The position numbers and the translations under genes are program-made. Of a stretch of 64,000 bases of DNA, positions 15,728-24,679 are shown piece by piece. Every line of letters starts with the position of its first letter. The first letter of the stretch is position 1. The stretch covers positions 1-64,000 of the forward strand of contig NZ_JALBWM010000001.1 of assembly GCF_023895975.1 (NCBI RefSeq). Direction: 5' to 3'. The stretch comes from Microbulbifer okhotskensis (GTDB taxonomy: Bacteria; Pseudomonadota; Gammaproteobacteria; Pseudomonadales; Cellvibrionaceae). The notes beneath the pieces were generated by a model that searched no databases, was not told where the DNA came from, and worked only from the letters and a program-made list of their open reading frames with translations.

Positions 15728-17611
15728 TTACTGGCAGGAACTCGCTTCCCAGTACTGGGGAGCGTTAGCTGGGGACCACCAGTTTGGTCCGAAGGTTGAG
15801 GCGTATACCTGGCCCTCAAAAGTCACCATGTCACCAATTTCATAGCCGGCATCACCCGCGTAAGGCTGCTGGAACTCAGGACAGGAGGCTGCAGAGCTGT
15901 CGCCGCCGGTGCTGTCATTTGAGTTATCGTCGGAGCCATTGTCGGTATTATTGTCGGAGCCATCATCGGCGGTTTGACAGGTGGTTTCGCTCCACAGTGA
16001 TGGTGCAGCGCTCGGAGACCACCAGTTTGGCGCGTGGTTTGACTCGTAGGCGACACCGTCGAAGACAACAACGTCACCGACTGAGTAACCCGGGTCGCCG
16101 GCATAGGGCTGTTCGAATGCTACACAGGCACTGCTTCCTGTGCTGCCATCGCTCCCGGTATCGCCGGTATCGCCGGTATCGCCGGTATCGCCGGTATCGC
16201 CAGTATCTCCGTCATCTGCGCTATCGTCATCTTCCGATCCAGGGTCAGTTTGACCGAAGACCTCAAGCGCAGCATCCAGCAGGGGGTACTGATAGGTGTC
16301 ATTCTCCTGAAGCATTCCGCCACGGAGCTGCCAGATCATCACGCCACCCAGGTCTTGGTTGACCACGTATTGAGCGCGTTCGGCAATAGAGGTTGTATCT
16401 TCGAAAGAGATAAAGCCACCATCCTCAAACCATCCATAGTGGGTGACCGCCTCTGGGTCGTAGGCGGTCTGGAATGAAGAGTCGCTCTGCATTTTCTCCA
16501 CGATCTGGTAATAGCGTGTCTCGGTGTCAGAACCCCAGTGAGCGACGTCCTGCCCCGATGCGGTCTCGCCGATCGCCGTGGCACCGGCGACGCTACGGCC
16601 ATAGTGGGACATACCCAGAATGATTTTTTCGGCTGGGATATTACCTTCAGTCATCCACATGTTGCGGCAGCTGTCCGCATCGAAGCCCTCATTGACCTGG
16701 CCTTCATAGGGGAACAGCGGCGACGTGTGCTGAGCTACTGTATCCCAGTCCCCACCGAAGTCGTAGGTCATCAGGTTGACGTAATCGAGGACCGCTCCGA
16801 CCTCAGCAAAATCATAACCTTCTTCTGCAATTGATGGGCCGCAAGCGACTGCTGCGGTCAGCTCCAGGCTTTTGCCAGTCTCAGCTTCGACTTCATCGAA
16901 GCGCTCGCGAAGCTCCTTGAGAAGTGTTGTGAAGTTGTCTTTGTCGATCGAACGCCCACCGTTCGGTGCATAGCCCGGATACTCGAAGTCGAGATCGAGT
17001 CCGTCGAAGTCCCAATCGGTCAGGAGTGTTACTGCATTCTCGATGAATGCCGCACGCGCGGTGTCGCTCTCCATCATCTCAGATACTTTATGCGACAGGG
17101 TCCAGCCACCCATGGAGAGGATCGCCTTGGCGCCGTCGTCGTGCACCGATTTTACGAAGCCTGATTCGTGGTCGTTCCACCCCTGACAGACTGCGTCCTG
17201 AATACTTGAATCGTACTGGCTGTAGGGATGCCAGAATTGCGGTGAGCACTTCACTGGGCCATCACCGGCGCCGCCAGAAAAGGATTGGGCACCGAGTCCG
17301 TAGAAGACATAGGGGTCCGTAAAGTAGATGTTGCCGTCTTCGTCGTTCCACGCGAAGGCATACTGAACGTGAGTGAGTTTGGAGAAATCCACGTTGTCGT
17401 GGGTGAAAGATGAGTCGGCCCAATATTCCCAGTCGGCCCAGTAGGCCGATACTCGTTTGCTTGTCTCTTGTGCGCTGACATTTCCGCTGAAGGCGATTGC
17501 TGCTGCGAGTGCTGCAGCCATTTTTAATTTAAACCCAAGTTTAGATCCGCGTTCACTGCGGTTGCCCTCCAACATCCTTGTTCGATCCTGAGATTGCAGG
17601 AAAGAAAACAT
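15728..17611 (-). CDS. Secreted GH18 chitinase with two C-terminal chitin-binding modules
   Basis: A 627-residue extracellular endo-acting chitinase candidate. The long N terminus contains a signal sequence (KLKMAAALAAAIAFSGNVSA, about 29-48). The GH18 barrel spans about 50-450 and carries the active-site motif DGLDLDFE at 203-210, with Glu210 the acid/base. Then come an acidic Asp-Gly-Thr linker, a CBM5/12-like module (about 495-546, PYAGDPGYSVGDVVVFDGVA with NWWSP), a second Asn/Asp/Ser linker and a second module (575-627) of the same kind. GGGAGGT seven bases before the ATG at 17611 supports this start. The gap upstream is 530 bases, leaving room for regulation. It fits a chitin-degrading lifestyle. 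Confidence 0.96.
   Translation of the reverse strand: MFSFLQSQDRTRMLEGNRSERGSKLGFKLKMAAALAAAIAFSGNVSAQETSKRVSAYWADWEYWADSSFTHDNVDFSKLTHVQYAFAWNDEDGNIYFTDPYVFYGLGAQSFSGGAGDGPVKCSPQFWHPYSQYDSSIQDAVCQGWNDHESGFVKSVHDDGAKAILSMGGWTLSHKVSEMMESDTARAAFIENAVTLLTDWDFDGLDLDFEYPGYAPNGGRSIDKDNFTTLLKELRERFDEVEAETGKSLELTAAVACGPSIAEEGYDFAEVGAVLDYVNLMTYDFGGDWDTVAQHTSPLFPYEGQVNEGFDADSCRNMWMTEGNIPAEKIILGMSHYGRSVAGATAIGETASGQDVAHWGSDTETRYYQIVEKMQSDSSFQTAYDPEAVTHYGWFEDGGFISFEDTTSIAERAQYVVNQDLGGVMIWQLRGGMLQENDTYQYPLLDAALEVFGQTDPGSEDDDSADDGDTGDTGDTGDTGDTGDTGSDGSTGSSACVAFEQPYAGDPGYSVGDVVVFDGVAYESNHAPNWWSPSAAPSLWSETTCQTADDGSDNNTDNGSDDNSNDSTGGDSSAASCPEFQQPYAGDAGYEIGDMVTFEGQVYASTFGPNWWSPANAPQYWEASSCQ
16156..16209 (-). 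repeat. 9-bp tandem repeat in the chitinase linker
   Basis: Five exact copies of CGGTATCGC (16156-16200) and one imperfect copy (16201-16209). On the coding strand they encode repeated Gly-Asp-Thr in the linker between catalytic and binding modules. The unit is a multiple of three, so copy-number change would alter linker length without breaking the frame. Confidence 0.92.
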
Positions 17612-18092
17612 TAGATTGACCTCCCATAGGTCCTATTATGTATTAATGAATTTGTCGTTATATTTGGGAAAGTTGGAATAATTGAAAGCGTAAAAGTTCC
17701 GCGGGGAAATGTGGAATAAATGTGGAAGCCGCTTGGACAAGGGGGCTAATGGCGGCAAGAATTTCTTTGAGGTTGTTTTAAAAGCAATAAGAAGAAAGGC
17801 ATAGGTGGGGCTTATTAGCCCCTATTCAGGATAATGTTAAAAATTTAAATATCGATGCGAATAGTCTAAAACCTTTTATTAAGGAAACCTTTTTTTTATT
17901 TTTTTGTTCAGAATTGGGAAGCAAATACTACATATGAAGGGTTAACCACATATTTATTTGGCGGGGCATAATGGATTTTTCAAGTGGCCTCTTTATTGAG
18001 GCATCAATTAAAAGGCTATTTATTATTTTGTAAGGAAACAGAACATTTGAGATTTTGGGTCTTTAATAAATCCTGCTGTCACTAAATGGCAA
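17612..18092. other. Long AT-rich upstream region of the chitinase gene
   Basis: About 480 bases between the chitinase start and the typA terminator, with no gene. It contains a short perfect stem GGGGCT-TATT-AGCCCC at 17807-17822. This is the likely site of chitinase control, but no known operator could be named. Confidence 0.5.
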
Positions 18093-18120
18093 ATAAAAAA
18101 GGCCCCGTGGGGCCCTTTTA
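18093..18120 (-). terminator. Terminator after typA
   Basis: GGCCCC (18101-18106) pairs with GGGGCC (18109-18114). On the minus strand a T6 run follows. It lies 20 bases after the typA stop. Confidence 0.88.
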
Positions 18121-18140
18121 AAATTTGAAGAAAATATAAA

Positions 18141-19949
18141 TTATTTCTTCGCGCGCTTACGCATATTTTCCTGCAGGACTTTTTTGCGTAGACGGATAGA
18201 GTTGGGAGTTACCTCGACCAATTCGTCGTCTTCGATGAACTCCAAAGCCTGTTCCAGAGTGTGGCGAACCGGCGGCGACAGAGTCAGCGCATCATCGGTA
18301 CCGGAGGCGCGCACGTTGGTGAGCTGCTTGGCTTTGGTGGGGTTTACCACCAGGTCATTGCCGCGGGAGTGAATACCAACGATTTGCCCTTCGTAAACTT
18401 CTTCGCCGTGGCCAAGGAATAGACGGCCGCGGTCTTGCAGTGCAAACAGGCCGTAGGCGAGGGTCTTGCCCTTAACCATGGAAACCAGTACGCCGTTGAC
18501 ACGCTTGGCCACTTCACCCTGCTTCACCGGACCGTAGTGGTCGAAGATACTGGTCATGATGCCAGAACCGCTGGTGATGGTGAGGAACTGGGAGCGGAAG
18601 CCGATCATGCCGCGCGAGGGGACGATAAAGGTCAGGCGCACGCGGCCCTTGCCGTCCGGCTCCATATTGGTGAGGTCGGCTTTACGCAGACCCAGCTCTT
18701 CCATAATCGGGCCCTGGTGCTGGTCCTCGACGTCGATGACCACCTGCTCGTAGGGCTCGTGAATCTCGCCATCGACTTCTCTTTGCACTACTTCGGGGCG
18801 GGATACACCCAGCTCGAAGCCTTCACGGCGCATGGATTCGATCAGCACGGACAGATGCAGTTCGCCGCGTCCAGAGACCTTAAATTTGTCCGGAGAGTCG
18901 CCTTGCTCTACGCGCAGGGCCACGTTGTGAATCAACTCCTGATCCAGGCGTTCCCGGATATTGCGCGAAGTGACGTATTTGCCGTCCTGGCCGGCGAAAG
19001 GTGAGTCGTTGACCTGGAAGGTCATGCTCACGGTGGGTTCGTCTACGCTCAGGGCGGGCAGGGCTTCCGGGGTGTCAATATCACACAGAGTGTCGGAAAT
19101 ATTCAGCTCACCGACACCGGTAATACAAACGATATCGCCGGCGCTGGCCTGTTCCACTTCCACACGCTCCAGCCCCAGGTAACCCATGACCTGCAGAACC
19201 TTGGCCTTGCGTGAGTTGCCTTCGCGGTCGAGTACCACAACCTGTTGATTGGGCTTGAGGGTGCCACGACTGATGCGGCCAACGCCGATGACGCCCACAT
19301 AACTGGAGTAGTCCAGGGCGGAAATCTGCATCTGGAAAGCACCGGTGGGGTCAACCTTGGGCGGCTCAACCTTGTCCGCAATCATCTGGAACAGCGGCGT
19401 CATATCGTCGGCCATGTCCGTGTCGTCCAGGCCGGCGATGCCGTTTAGGGCTGAGGCGTAAACGACGGGGAAGTCCAGCTGTGCATCGGTGGCGCCGAGG
19501 CTGTCGAACAGATCGAAAACCTGGTCCATTACCCAGTCCGGACGGGCGCCGGGGCGGTCGATTTTGTTGATAACTACGATGGGGTTGAGGCCCTGCTCAA
19601 AGGCCTTTTGAGTCACGAAACGGGTCTGAGGCATGGGGCCGTCCACTGCATCGACCAACAGCAGTACTGAGTCAACCATGGACAAAACACGCTCTACCTC
19701 GCCGCCGAAATCGGCGTGCCCTGGGGTGTCGACGATGTTGATGCGGTAGTCGTTCCAGCGGATGGCAGTGTTCTTCGCTAGGATGGTGATGCCGCGCTCA
19801 CGCTCCTGATCGTTGGAGTCCATGACCCGCTCGGCGCCTTCGTCGCGACGGTCGAGGGTGCCGGACTGGGACAGCAGCTTGTCCACCAGGGTGGTTTTGC
19901 CGTGGTCAACGTGGGCGATAATGGCAATATTGCGCAGATTGTCTATCAC
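18141..19949 (-). CDS. typA: Ribosome-associated GTPase TypA/BipA
   Basis: A 602-residue translational GTPase of the EF-G superfamily, involved in 50S assembly and in growth at low temperature or under stress. The chosen start is the GTG at 19949, which gives the family-typical start [20 protein letters not shown] right after Met and has AGAGG six bases upstream; the open frame extends 15 codons further without support. G1 is AHVDHGKT, G3 [11 protein letters not shown] and G4 [10 protein letters not shown]. Domain II, two alpha/beta domains (with [11 protein letters not shown]) and the BipA-specific C-terminal domain with [20 protein letters not shown] are all present. Single gene with its own terminator. 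Confidence 0.97.
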   Translation of the reverse strand: MIDNLRNIAIIAHVDHGKTTLVDKLLSQSGTLDRRDEGAERVMDSNDQERERGITILAKNTAIRWNDYRINIVDTPGHADFGGEVERVLSMVDSVLLLVDAVDGPMPQTRFVTQKAFEQGLNPIVVINKIDRPGARPDWVMDQVFDLFDSLGATDAQLDFPVVYASALNGIAGLDDTDMADDMTPLFQMIADKVEPPKVDPTGAFQMQISALDYSSYVGVIGVGRISRGTLKPNQQVVVLDREGNSRKAKVLQVMGYLGLERVEVEQASAGDIVCITGVGELNISDTLCDIDTPEALPALSVDEPTVSMTFQVNDSPFAGQDGKYVTSRNIRERLDQELIHNVALRVEQGDSPDKFKVSGRGELHLSVLIESMRREGFELGVSRPEVVQREVDGEIHEPYEQVVIDVEDQHQGPIMEELGLRKADLTNMEPDGKGRVRLTFIVPSRGMIGFRSQFLTITSGSGIMTSIFDHYGPVKQGEVAKRVNGVLVSMVKGKTLAYGLFALQDRGRLFLGHGEEVYEGQIVGIHSRGNDLVVNPTKAKQLTNVRASGTDDALTLSPPVRHTLEQALEFIEDDELVEVTPNSIRLRKKVLQENMRKRAKK

Positions 19950-20354
19950 TGGGGGCCTCTGGGCGTTAAATCTGGGTAAATCGGGGCGGGGCACCTGCGG
20001 GGTTTCTACAGCAGCATTCCGGCCAAAGGCGGCGATTATAGGGGCGTAGCGTTACAAATGGGAGCAGCAATTGGATAAAAAATGCGCGGAGATGTGGGAT
20101 TGGTGGTGTCGGCCGCCCGCAATGGGCTTGGGGCCGGCTGGGGAGCGCGGGTGTCTCCTCAGTTCGAAGTGCCCACTTGGCGGCTAGTTTCGTCTGCAGG
20201 GGGGATTGTTGGAGAAGGTATTTCCTCGATGCCGGGCCGTGATACCAGAACAGGTCGTGCAACTACCAGCAGTTACTTTTACTTGAAGGGGGCGTGAGGG
20301 GCGGTAGGAGTGAACTGCCGGCCGCCGATAGTGGCGGCCGGGGTTTAGGGTGTG
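19950..20354. other. GC-rich spacer between thiI and typA
   Basis: About 400 bases without a supported gene. It contains a strong stem-loop CCGGCCGCC-GATAGT-GGCGGCCGG close to the thiI stop (about 20319-20342). No T run follows it on either strand, so it is not a standard intrinsic terminator. The rest presumably holds the typA promoter. Confidence 0.5.
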
Positions 20355-21851
20355 TCAGCTGGCATCGCCGCTATTTTTGTTGCCCGCGTTGCGATGTGGG
20401 AGCTCCGGGCGGAATACTCCGACGTTGCGAAAGCCCTCATCCAGCAGGTGGGAGGCGTGCAAGCGGCTCATTACACCGCGCGCGCAATACAGCAGGTACT
20501 CCCGGTCCTGGTCCAGGTGGGCAAAGGTTTTGTTGAGGCGATAGAAAGGCACCGTCTGTATTTCGCAGTCCAGCTCCAAGGGGTCCAACTCTTCCTCGTC
20601 GGGGTGGCGAATGTCGATCACGATTGCGTTGCCAGGCTCCTCGCGGATATCCACTTCAGGTGCTTCGCCATCCACTTCTTCGATCACTTGGTCGATGTTC
20701 TGAATTGTACGATTGCTGATGGCACGGTCCAGAACGGCGAAGTCGAAACGGTTTTCCTCGGATTCCACCTTTTCGATTTTGGCTCGGGTGGTGGGTCTCA
20801 CCGATATCACGCCGCAGTATTCGGGCATGTTCGCCGCGAACTCTTCAGTGCCGATTTCCCGCGAGGTGCGAATAATGTCGGTTTTATCCGTAGTGATCAG
20901 CGGGCGCAATACCAGGGTGTTGGTAACACTATCGATAACCGCCAGGTTTTTCAGGGTCTGGCTGGAGACCTGGGCGATGGCTTCACCGGTCACCACCGCA
21001 TCCACCTCTAGTTCCTTGGCAATCACATCGGCGGCGCGCAGCATCATACGCTTTAAAATTACGCCCATATGGGAGTCGTCGACGCGCTCAAGAATTTCTG
21101 CGACCACTTCCTCAAACGATACCGTGACAAAACGCACGCGGTGGGAGGCTCCGTATTTATTCCACAGGTAGTAAGCCACCTCCTTAACGCCCAGTTCGTG
21201 CTGGCGCCCCCCCAGGTTAAAGAACAGGAAGTGAGTGCGGAGACCGCGTTTCATCGTCAGGTAGCTGGCCACGGTGGAATCAAAACCGCCGGATACCAGC
21301 GACAGTACCGGGTCCTGGGTGCCCAACGGGAAGCCGCCGAGACCGGGGTGCTGCACCTCGATGACATTGAGCTTGTCGTGACGGATTTCCAGTTTCACCG
21401 TGATATCCGGGTTTTTCAGTTTTACCCCGGCTGCCTCGGTGTTCTTGTTGAGGCCGCCACCCACGTACTGTTCCACATCGAGGGATTTGAAATCGTGTTT
21501 GCCCGAACGTTTTGCCCGTACACAGAAAGTCTTGTCTTTCAGCGCGGGGCCCCACACTGATAGGGTTTTCTCGTACATGTCGTGCAAGTCGCCCAAAGGG
21601 AACTGACGCACGCGGGAGAAGTTGGCAATACCGGGGGTGTGAGAGAGCACCTCTTCGATACGCCCGCCCAAGTGAGAGACAGCATCGGGAGCGATCACAT
21701 CGATCTTTTCCCAGTCCTTGCGCACCTGGATACGATCGTCCAGCGGGCGCAGCAGGCGCTGCAGGTTGTCCTTGAGCTGACGCGACATGCGTTTGCGCAC
21801 AGGGTTGCTCTTAATGGTGATCTCTGGAAAAAACTTGACGACAAAGTGCAT
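20355..21851 (-). CDS. thiI: tRNA 4-thiouridine synthetase ThiI with rhodanese domain
   Basis: This cytoplasmic sulfurtransferase makes s4U at position 8 of tRNA and, in enterobacteria, supplies sulfur for the thiazole of thiamine. The start at 21851 gives the standard N terminus MHFVVKFFPEITIKS; 14 more in-frame upstream codons are not supported. Domains in order: ferredoxin-like/THUMP (about 1-165), the PP-loop ATPase with SGGFDSTVASYL (about 187-198), and a C-terminal rhodanese domain with the catalytic Cys456 in YCARGVMSRL. The 498 residues and the rhodanese make it the long, E. coli-like form. Divergent from glnA. Confidence 0.96.
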   Translation of the reverse strand: MHFVVKFFPEITIKSNPVRKRMSRQLKDNLQRLLRPLDDRIQVRKDWEKIDVIAPDAVSHLGGRIEEVLSHTPGIANFSRVRQFPLGDLHDMYEKTLSVWGPALKDKTFCVRAKRSGKHDFKSLDVEQYVGGGLNKNTEAAGVKLKNPDITVKLEIRHDKLNVIEVQHPGLGGFPLGTQDPVLSLVSGGFDSTVASYLTMKRGLRTHFLFFNLGGRQHELGVKEVAYYLWNKYGASHRVRFVTVSFEEVVAEILERVDDSHMGVILKRMMLRAADVIAKELEVDAVVTGEAIAQVSSQTLKNLAVIDSVTNTLVLRPLITTDKTDIIRTSREIGTEEFAANMPEYCGVISVRPTTRAKIEKVESEENRFDFAVLDRAISNRTIQNIDQVIEEVDGEAPEVDIREEPGNAIVIDIRHPDEEELDPLELDCEIQTVPFYRLNKTFAHLDQDREYLLYCARGVMSRLHASHLLDEGFRNVGVFRPELPHRNAGNKNSGDAS

Positions 21852-22064
21852 GGGAATCCGTGGGGTACCGCATGTTGATAGAAGGTGCCGCATTATAAAC
21901 TAGCCAGAGGCAACTTGGTTGCGCACTGTTTGTGGGCGAGGTCGAACTAGGTGTGTGCTTTTTTGGTGCGTATTTGGGTGGCCGCCGGGCCACAATGCAT
22001 CTATCCTGGCTCCGTTAGCACTTTGCTGGGCCTTGCACTGGCGCCACAAGGCGATTGCCCTAAT

Positions 22065-22082
22065 TTGGCACACTCCTTGCTT
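22065..22082 (+). promoter_or_regulatory. Sigma-54 promoter of glnA
   Basis: TTGGCACACTCCTTGCTT matches the -24/-12 consensus TGGCACxN4TTGCW exactly, with the GG (22067-22068) and GC (22079-22080) separated by ten bases. It lies about 85 bases before the glnA ATG, as expected for an NtrC-activated promoter. Clear NtrC dyads upstream were not identified with confidence. Confidence 0.88.
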
Positions 22083-22166
22083 TATTACACGCCAGGTAAA
22101 GAGTGAATGCCAGCAGCGACTGCAAGGCATAGCGACCAATTACTTTTCAAGACCTGGAGGACTGCA

Positions 22167-23573
22167 ATGTCAGCGAAAACGCTCGGTTTGATTAATGAGA
22201 GTGAAGCGAAGTGGATAGACCTGCGCTTTACCGATACCAAGGGTAAAGAACAGCACGTTTCCATCCCTGTGTCGGAAGTTGACGGCGAGTTCTTCGAAGA
22301 AGGCAAAATGTTTGATGGTTCTTCCATCGCCGGTTGGAAGGGTATCAATGAATCCGACATGATCCTGATGCCGGATGACGACACTGCTTTCCTCGATCCC
22401 TTCACCGATGAAAGCACCGTTATTATTCGTTGTAACATCGTAGACCCGATCACCGGTCAGGGTTACGAGCGCGATCCCCGCTCCATCGCACTGCGCGCTG
22501 AGGAGTACCTGAAGTCCACCGGCCTGGGTGACACCGCGCTGTTTGGTCCAGAGCCTGAGTTCTTCGTTTTCGACGACATTACTTGGGGTGCCGAAATGGG
22601 GGGCGCCTTCTACAAGATCAACTCCGAAGAAGCGGCCTGGTCCTCTGGTCACAGCTTCGCCGAAGGCAATATCGGTCACCGTCCCGGTGTTAAAGGCGGC
22701 TACTTCCCGGTGCCTCCGGTTGACTCCCTGCACGATATCCGTGCCGCTATGTGTTCCGCTATGGAGCAGATGGGCCTGCGTGTAGAAGTACACCACCACG
22801 AAGTGGGTACTGCTGGCCAGTGCGAAATCGGTGTTGCTGCCAACACCCTGACCAAGAAGGCGGACGAAGTACAGATCCTTAAGTACGCCGTGCACAACGT
22901 TGCTCACGCCTACGGCAAAACCGCAACCTTTATGCCCAAGCCGTTGGTTGGTGATAACGGCTCTGGTATGCACGTACACCAGTCCTTCAGCAAGGACGGT
23001 GTCAACCAGTGTGCCGGTGATGCCTACGCTGGGCTGTCCGAAGCTGCTCTGTACTACATCGGCGGTATCATCAAGCACGCTCGCGCCTTGAACGCACTGT
23101 GTAACGCCTCTACCAACTCTTATAAGCGTCTGGTTCCTGGCTACGAAGCACCGGTTATCCTAGCTTATTCCGCGCGCAACCGCTCTGCGTCTATCCGTAT
23201 TCCTTTCGTACCTTCCCCGAAAGGCAAGCGCATCGAGACTCGCTTCCCGGACCCGACCGCCAACCCCTACCTGTCTTTCGCCGCACTGCTGATGGCGGGC
23301 CTCGACGGTATCAAAAACAAGATCCACCCTGGCGACCCTGCGGACAAAGACCTTTACGACCTGCCGCCAGAAGAGCTGGCCGAGTACCCAACGGTTGCTA
23401 CCAGCCTGGAGAGTGCCCTGGACGCCCTGGACGAGGATCGCGAGTTCCTGACAGCCGGTGGCGTATTCACTGATGATGCGATCGATGCCTATATCGAGTT
23501 GAAGCGTGAAGAAGTAGAGCGCCTGAACATGACCACTCACCCGGTCGAGTTCGATATGTACTACTCCGTGTAA
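22167..23573 (+). CDS. glnA: Glutamine synthetase type I
   Basis: Cytoplasmic dodecameric enzyme that joins ammonia to glutamate using ATP, the main route of ammonium assimilation. The start at 22167 has GGAGG seven bases upstream and gives 468 residues, [20 protein letters not shown]. Family marks: [33 protein letters not shown], the Asn/Arg active-site region [10 protein letters not shown], and Tyr397 in [10 protein letters not shown], the position modified by adenylyltransferase in the GSI-beta group. A sigma-54 promoter precedes the gene and a strong terminator follows. It heads a nitrogen-control block with ntrB and ntrC. Confidence 0.98.
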   Translation: MSAKTLGLINESEAKWIDLRFTDTKGKEQHVSIPVSEVDGEFFEEGKMFDGSSIAGWKGINESDMILMPDDDTAFLDPFTDESTVIIRCNIVDPITGQGYERDPRSIALRAEEYLKSTGLGDTALFGPEPEFFVFDDITWGAEMGGAFYKINSEEAAWSSGHSFAEGNIGHRPGVKGGYFPVPPVDSLHDIRAAMCSAMEQMGLRVEVHHHEVGTAGQCEIGVAANTLTKKADEVQILKYAVHNVAHAYGKTATFMPKPLVGDNGSGMHVHQSFSKDGVNQCAGDAYAGLSEAALYYIGGIIKHARALNALCNASTNSYKRLVPGYEAPVILAYSARNRSASIRIPFVPSPKGKRIETRFPDPTANPYLSFAALLMAGLDGIKNKIHPGDPADKDLYDLPPEELAEYPTVATSLESALDALDEDREFLTAGGVFTDDAIDAYIELKREEVERLNMTTHPVEFDMYYSV

Positions 23574-23613
23574 TAGCGACTGGCATCACTTGGATGCCGT
23601 CGAGCTGTTCGCG

Positions 23614-23646
23614 AAAAGCCCGCACCCCTCTGGTGCGGGCTTTTTT
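23614..23646 (+). terminator. Rho-independent terminator after glnA
   Basis: AAAAGCCCGCACC and GGTGCGGGCTTTT pair perfectly around CCTCT, followed by further T residues. Confidence 0.95.
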
Positions 23647-23779
23647 ATTATGGGTACACTGTCAGTTGGAAGTTGACTGTGCCGTTGTTGCCGCATCTGG
23701 GGTAAAGCGGTATTTAAGTGTGTCATGAAGCCCTTTGAGGGGCTGAAAAGGAGCGTCCGTCCAGCGGTCGAATAACACG

Positions 23780-24337
23780 ATGGGAATTCAGAGGCTACTG
23801 AGAGTTATTTTCCTGGCTACACCACTAGTGGCTACCGCGGGTACCGATGGCGGCAGTGAAACCGGGGCTATTTACAAAGTCACTGGCCCCGATGGTCAAG
23901 TGACCTTTAGCGATACGCCACCGCCTAGTGGAAATTCAGAGAAAGTCGAGCTCGCCCCTATCAATATTCAGCCGATAGCGTTGCCGCGGGAGCTGCCCAG
24001 GCGCAAGTTGTCTCCGAGCAGCGATGAGGATGAGGCACTGGGTCCTGTCTCGATTCGAATAGTGAGTCCTTTAAGTGAGGCAACCATTCCTCCGGGACAG
24101 ACATTAATCGCACTCCAAGTGGAGGTGGCTCCCCAGTATCCGAAGGGGGCGAGCTTCTATGCAATCATCGACGGCCAGCGCTGGCAGGGGAGTTCTGGGG
24201 GGGAATCCTTGGATATCTCAGCGCTGGAACGAGGTGCCCATAGCGTGCAGGTGGTCCTGGTCGGGGCCAAAGGACAGCGCCTGGCCCAATCCCCGGCGAT
24301 AACCATCTATGTTAAACGCCCGATAGCGAGGGGCTGA
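23780..24337 (+). CDS. Exported DUF4124 protein
   Basis: A 185-residue protein with an N-terminal signal (MGIQRLLRVIFLATPLVATA). The DUF4124 segment follows: IYKVTGPDGQVTFSDTPPP (about 32-50), where a short beta hairpin normally reads YKWVDxxGxxHFSDxPP. The C-terminal half (about 95-180, VSIRIVSPLSEATIPPGQ) looks like an Ig-like beta domain ending VVLVGAKGQRLAQSPAITIY. Genes of this kind between glnA and ntrBC occur in many Gammaproteobacteria, but no role is known. It lies after the glnA terminator and before the ntrB promoter, so it forms its own unit. Confidence 0.8.
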   Translation: MGIQRLLRVIFLATPLVATAGTDGGSETGAIYKVTGPDGQVTFSDTPPPSGNSEKVELAPINIQPIALPRELPRRKLSPSSDEDEALGPVSIRIVSPLSEATIPPGQTLIALQVEVAPQYPKGASFYAIIDGQRWQGSSGGESLDISALERGAHSVQVVLVGAKGQRLAQSPAITIYVKRPIARG

Positions 24338-24427
24338 GGTCACAGTATGGGGCGCAATGCCCCTTCAGGATTTAATCGCTGCCTCCCCCTTTTCGCACCC
24401 CTTCCATCTGTTTATTTTTTGACCTTC

Positions 24428-24442
24428 GCACCCTTATGGTGC
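24428..24442 (+). promoter_or_regulatory. NtrC-type binding site upstream of ntrB
   Basis: GCACCCTTATGGTGC fits the dyad GCACY-N5-RGTGC recognised by NtrC. Its centre is about 150 bases upstream of the sigma-54 -12 element of ntrB, a normal enhancer distance. A second, partial copy may be TGCGCCATTTTGGTTTA, which overlaps the promoter itself. Confidence 0.7.
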
Positions 24443-24582
24443 ATTCTCGCCAGTTGATACAAATGACTCTCTCCTGATAGATAACGCTTGCCGCCATCGC
24501 CATCGCCATCGTCACTGGCTGCGCACTGGAAATGTTCGGTCGAGGTCAGTTCAGCGTGCAAGGACCTGCTTTTGCGCCATTT

Positions 24583-24598
24583 TGGTTTACTTTTTGCA
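24583..24598 (+). promoter_or_regulatory. Sigma-54 promoter of ntrBC
   Basis: TGGTTTACTTTTTGCA has GG (24584-24585) and GC (24596-24597) ten bases apart and a perfect TTGCA -12 element; the -24 half is weaker than at glnA. It lies 82 bases before the ntrB ATG and downstream of an NtrC-type dyad, so positive autoregulation of ntrBC is likely. Confidence 0.72.
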
Positions 24599-24679
24599 CT
24601 GACTGGATACAAGCGCTTATTCCTCCGGGGGCTGGATGGACTCTGGCCTTGACCCCGGACAGAACTGGAGATTTTGTAA

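Noticed and set aside
16156-16209. Short direct repeats that might suggest a CRISPR-like array
   Set aside because: The units are 9 bp with no spacers and lie in frame within the chitinase coding sequence.
15784-16362. 192-codon Arg-rich plus-strand frame opposite the chitinase linker
   Set aside because: The RRYRRYRRYRR repeats are the antisense reading of the 9-bp linker repeat, not a protein.
20082-20297. 71-codon frame in the thiI-typA spacer
   Set aside because: GC-rich chance frame with no ribosome site or family match; the opposite strand has an equally unsupported frame.
20352-21011. 219-codon open frame on the plus strand opposite thiI
   Set aside because: Lies wholly within thiI and has no family features.
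21900-22064. NtrC binding sites upstream of the glnA promoter
   Set aside because: Several GCAC and GGTGC half-sites are present (for example near 21965 and 22035), but no pair gives a convincing dyad by eye.
22170-23078. 302-codon open frame on the minus strand opposite glnA
   Set aside because: Shadow of glnA, whose start, active-site motifs and terminator are clear.
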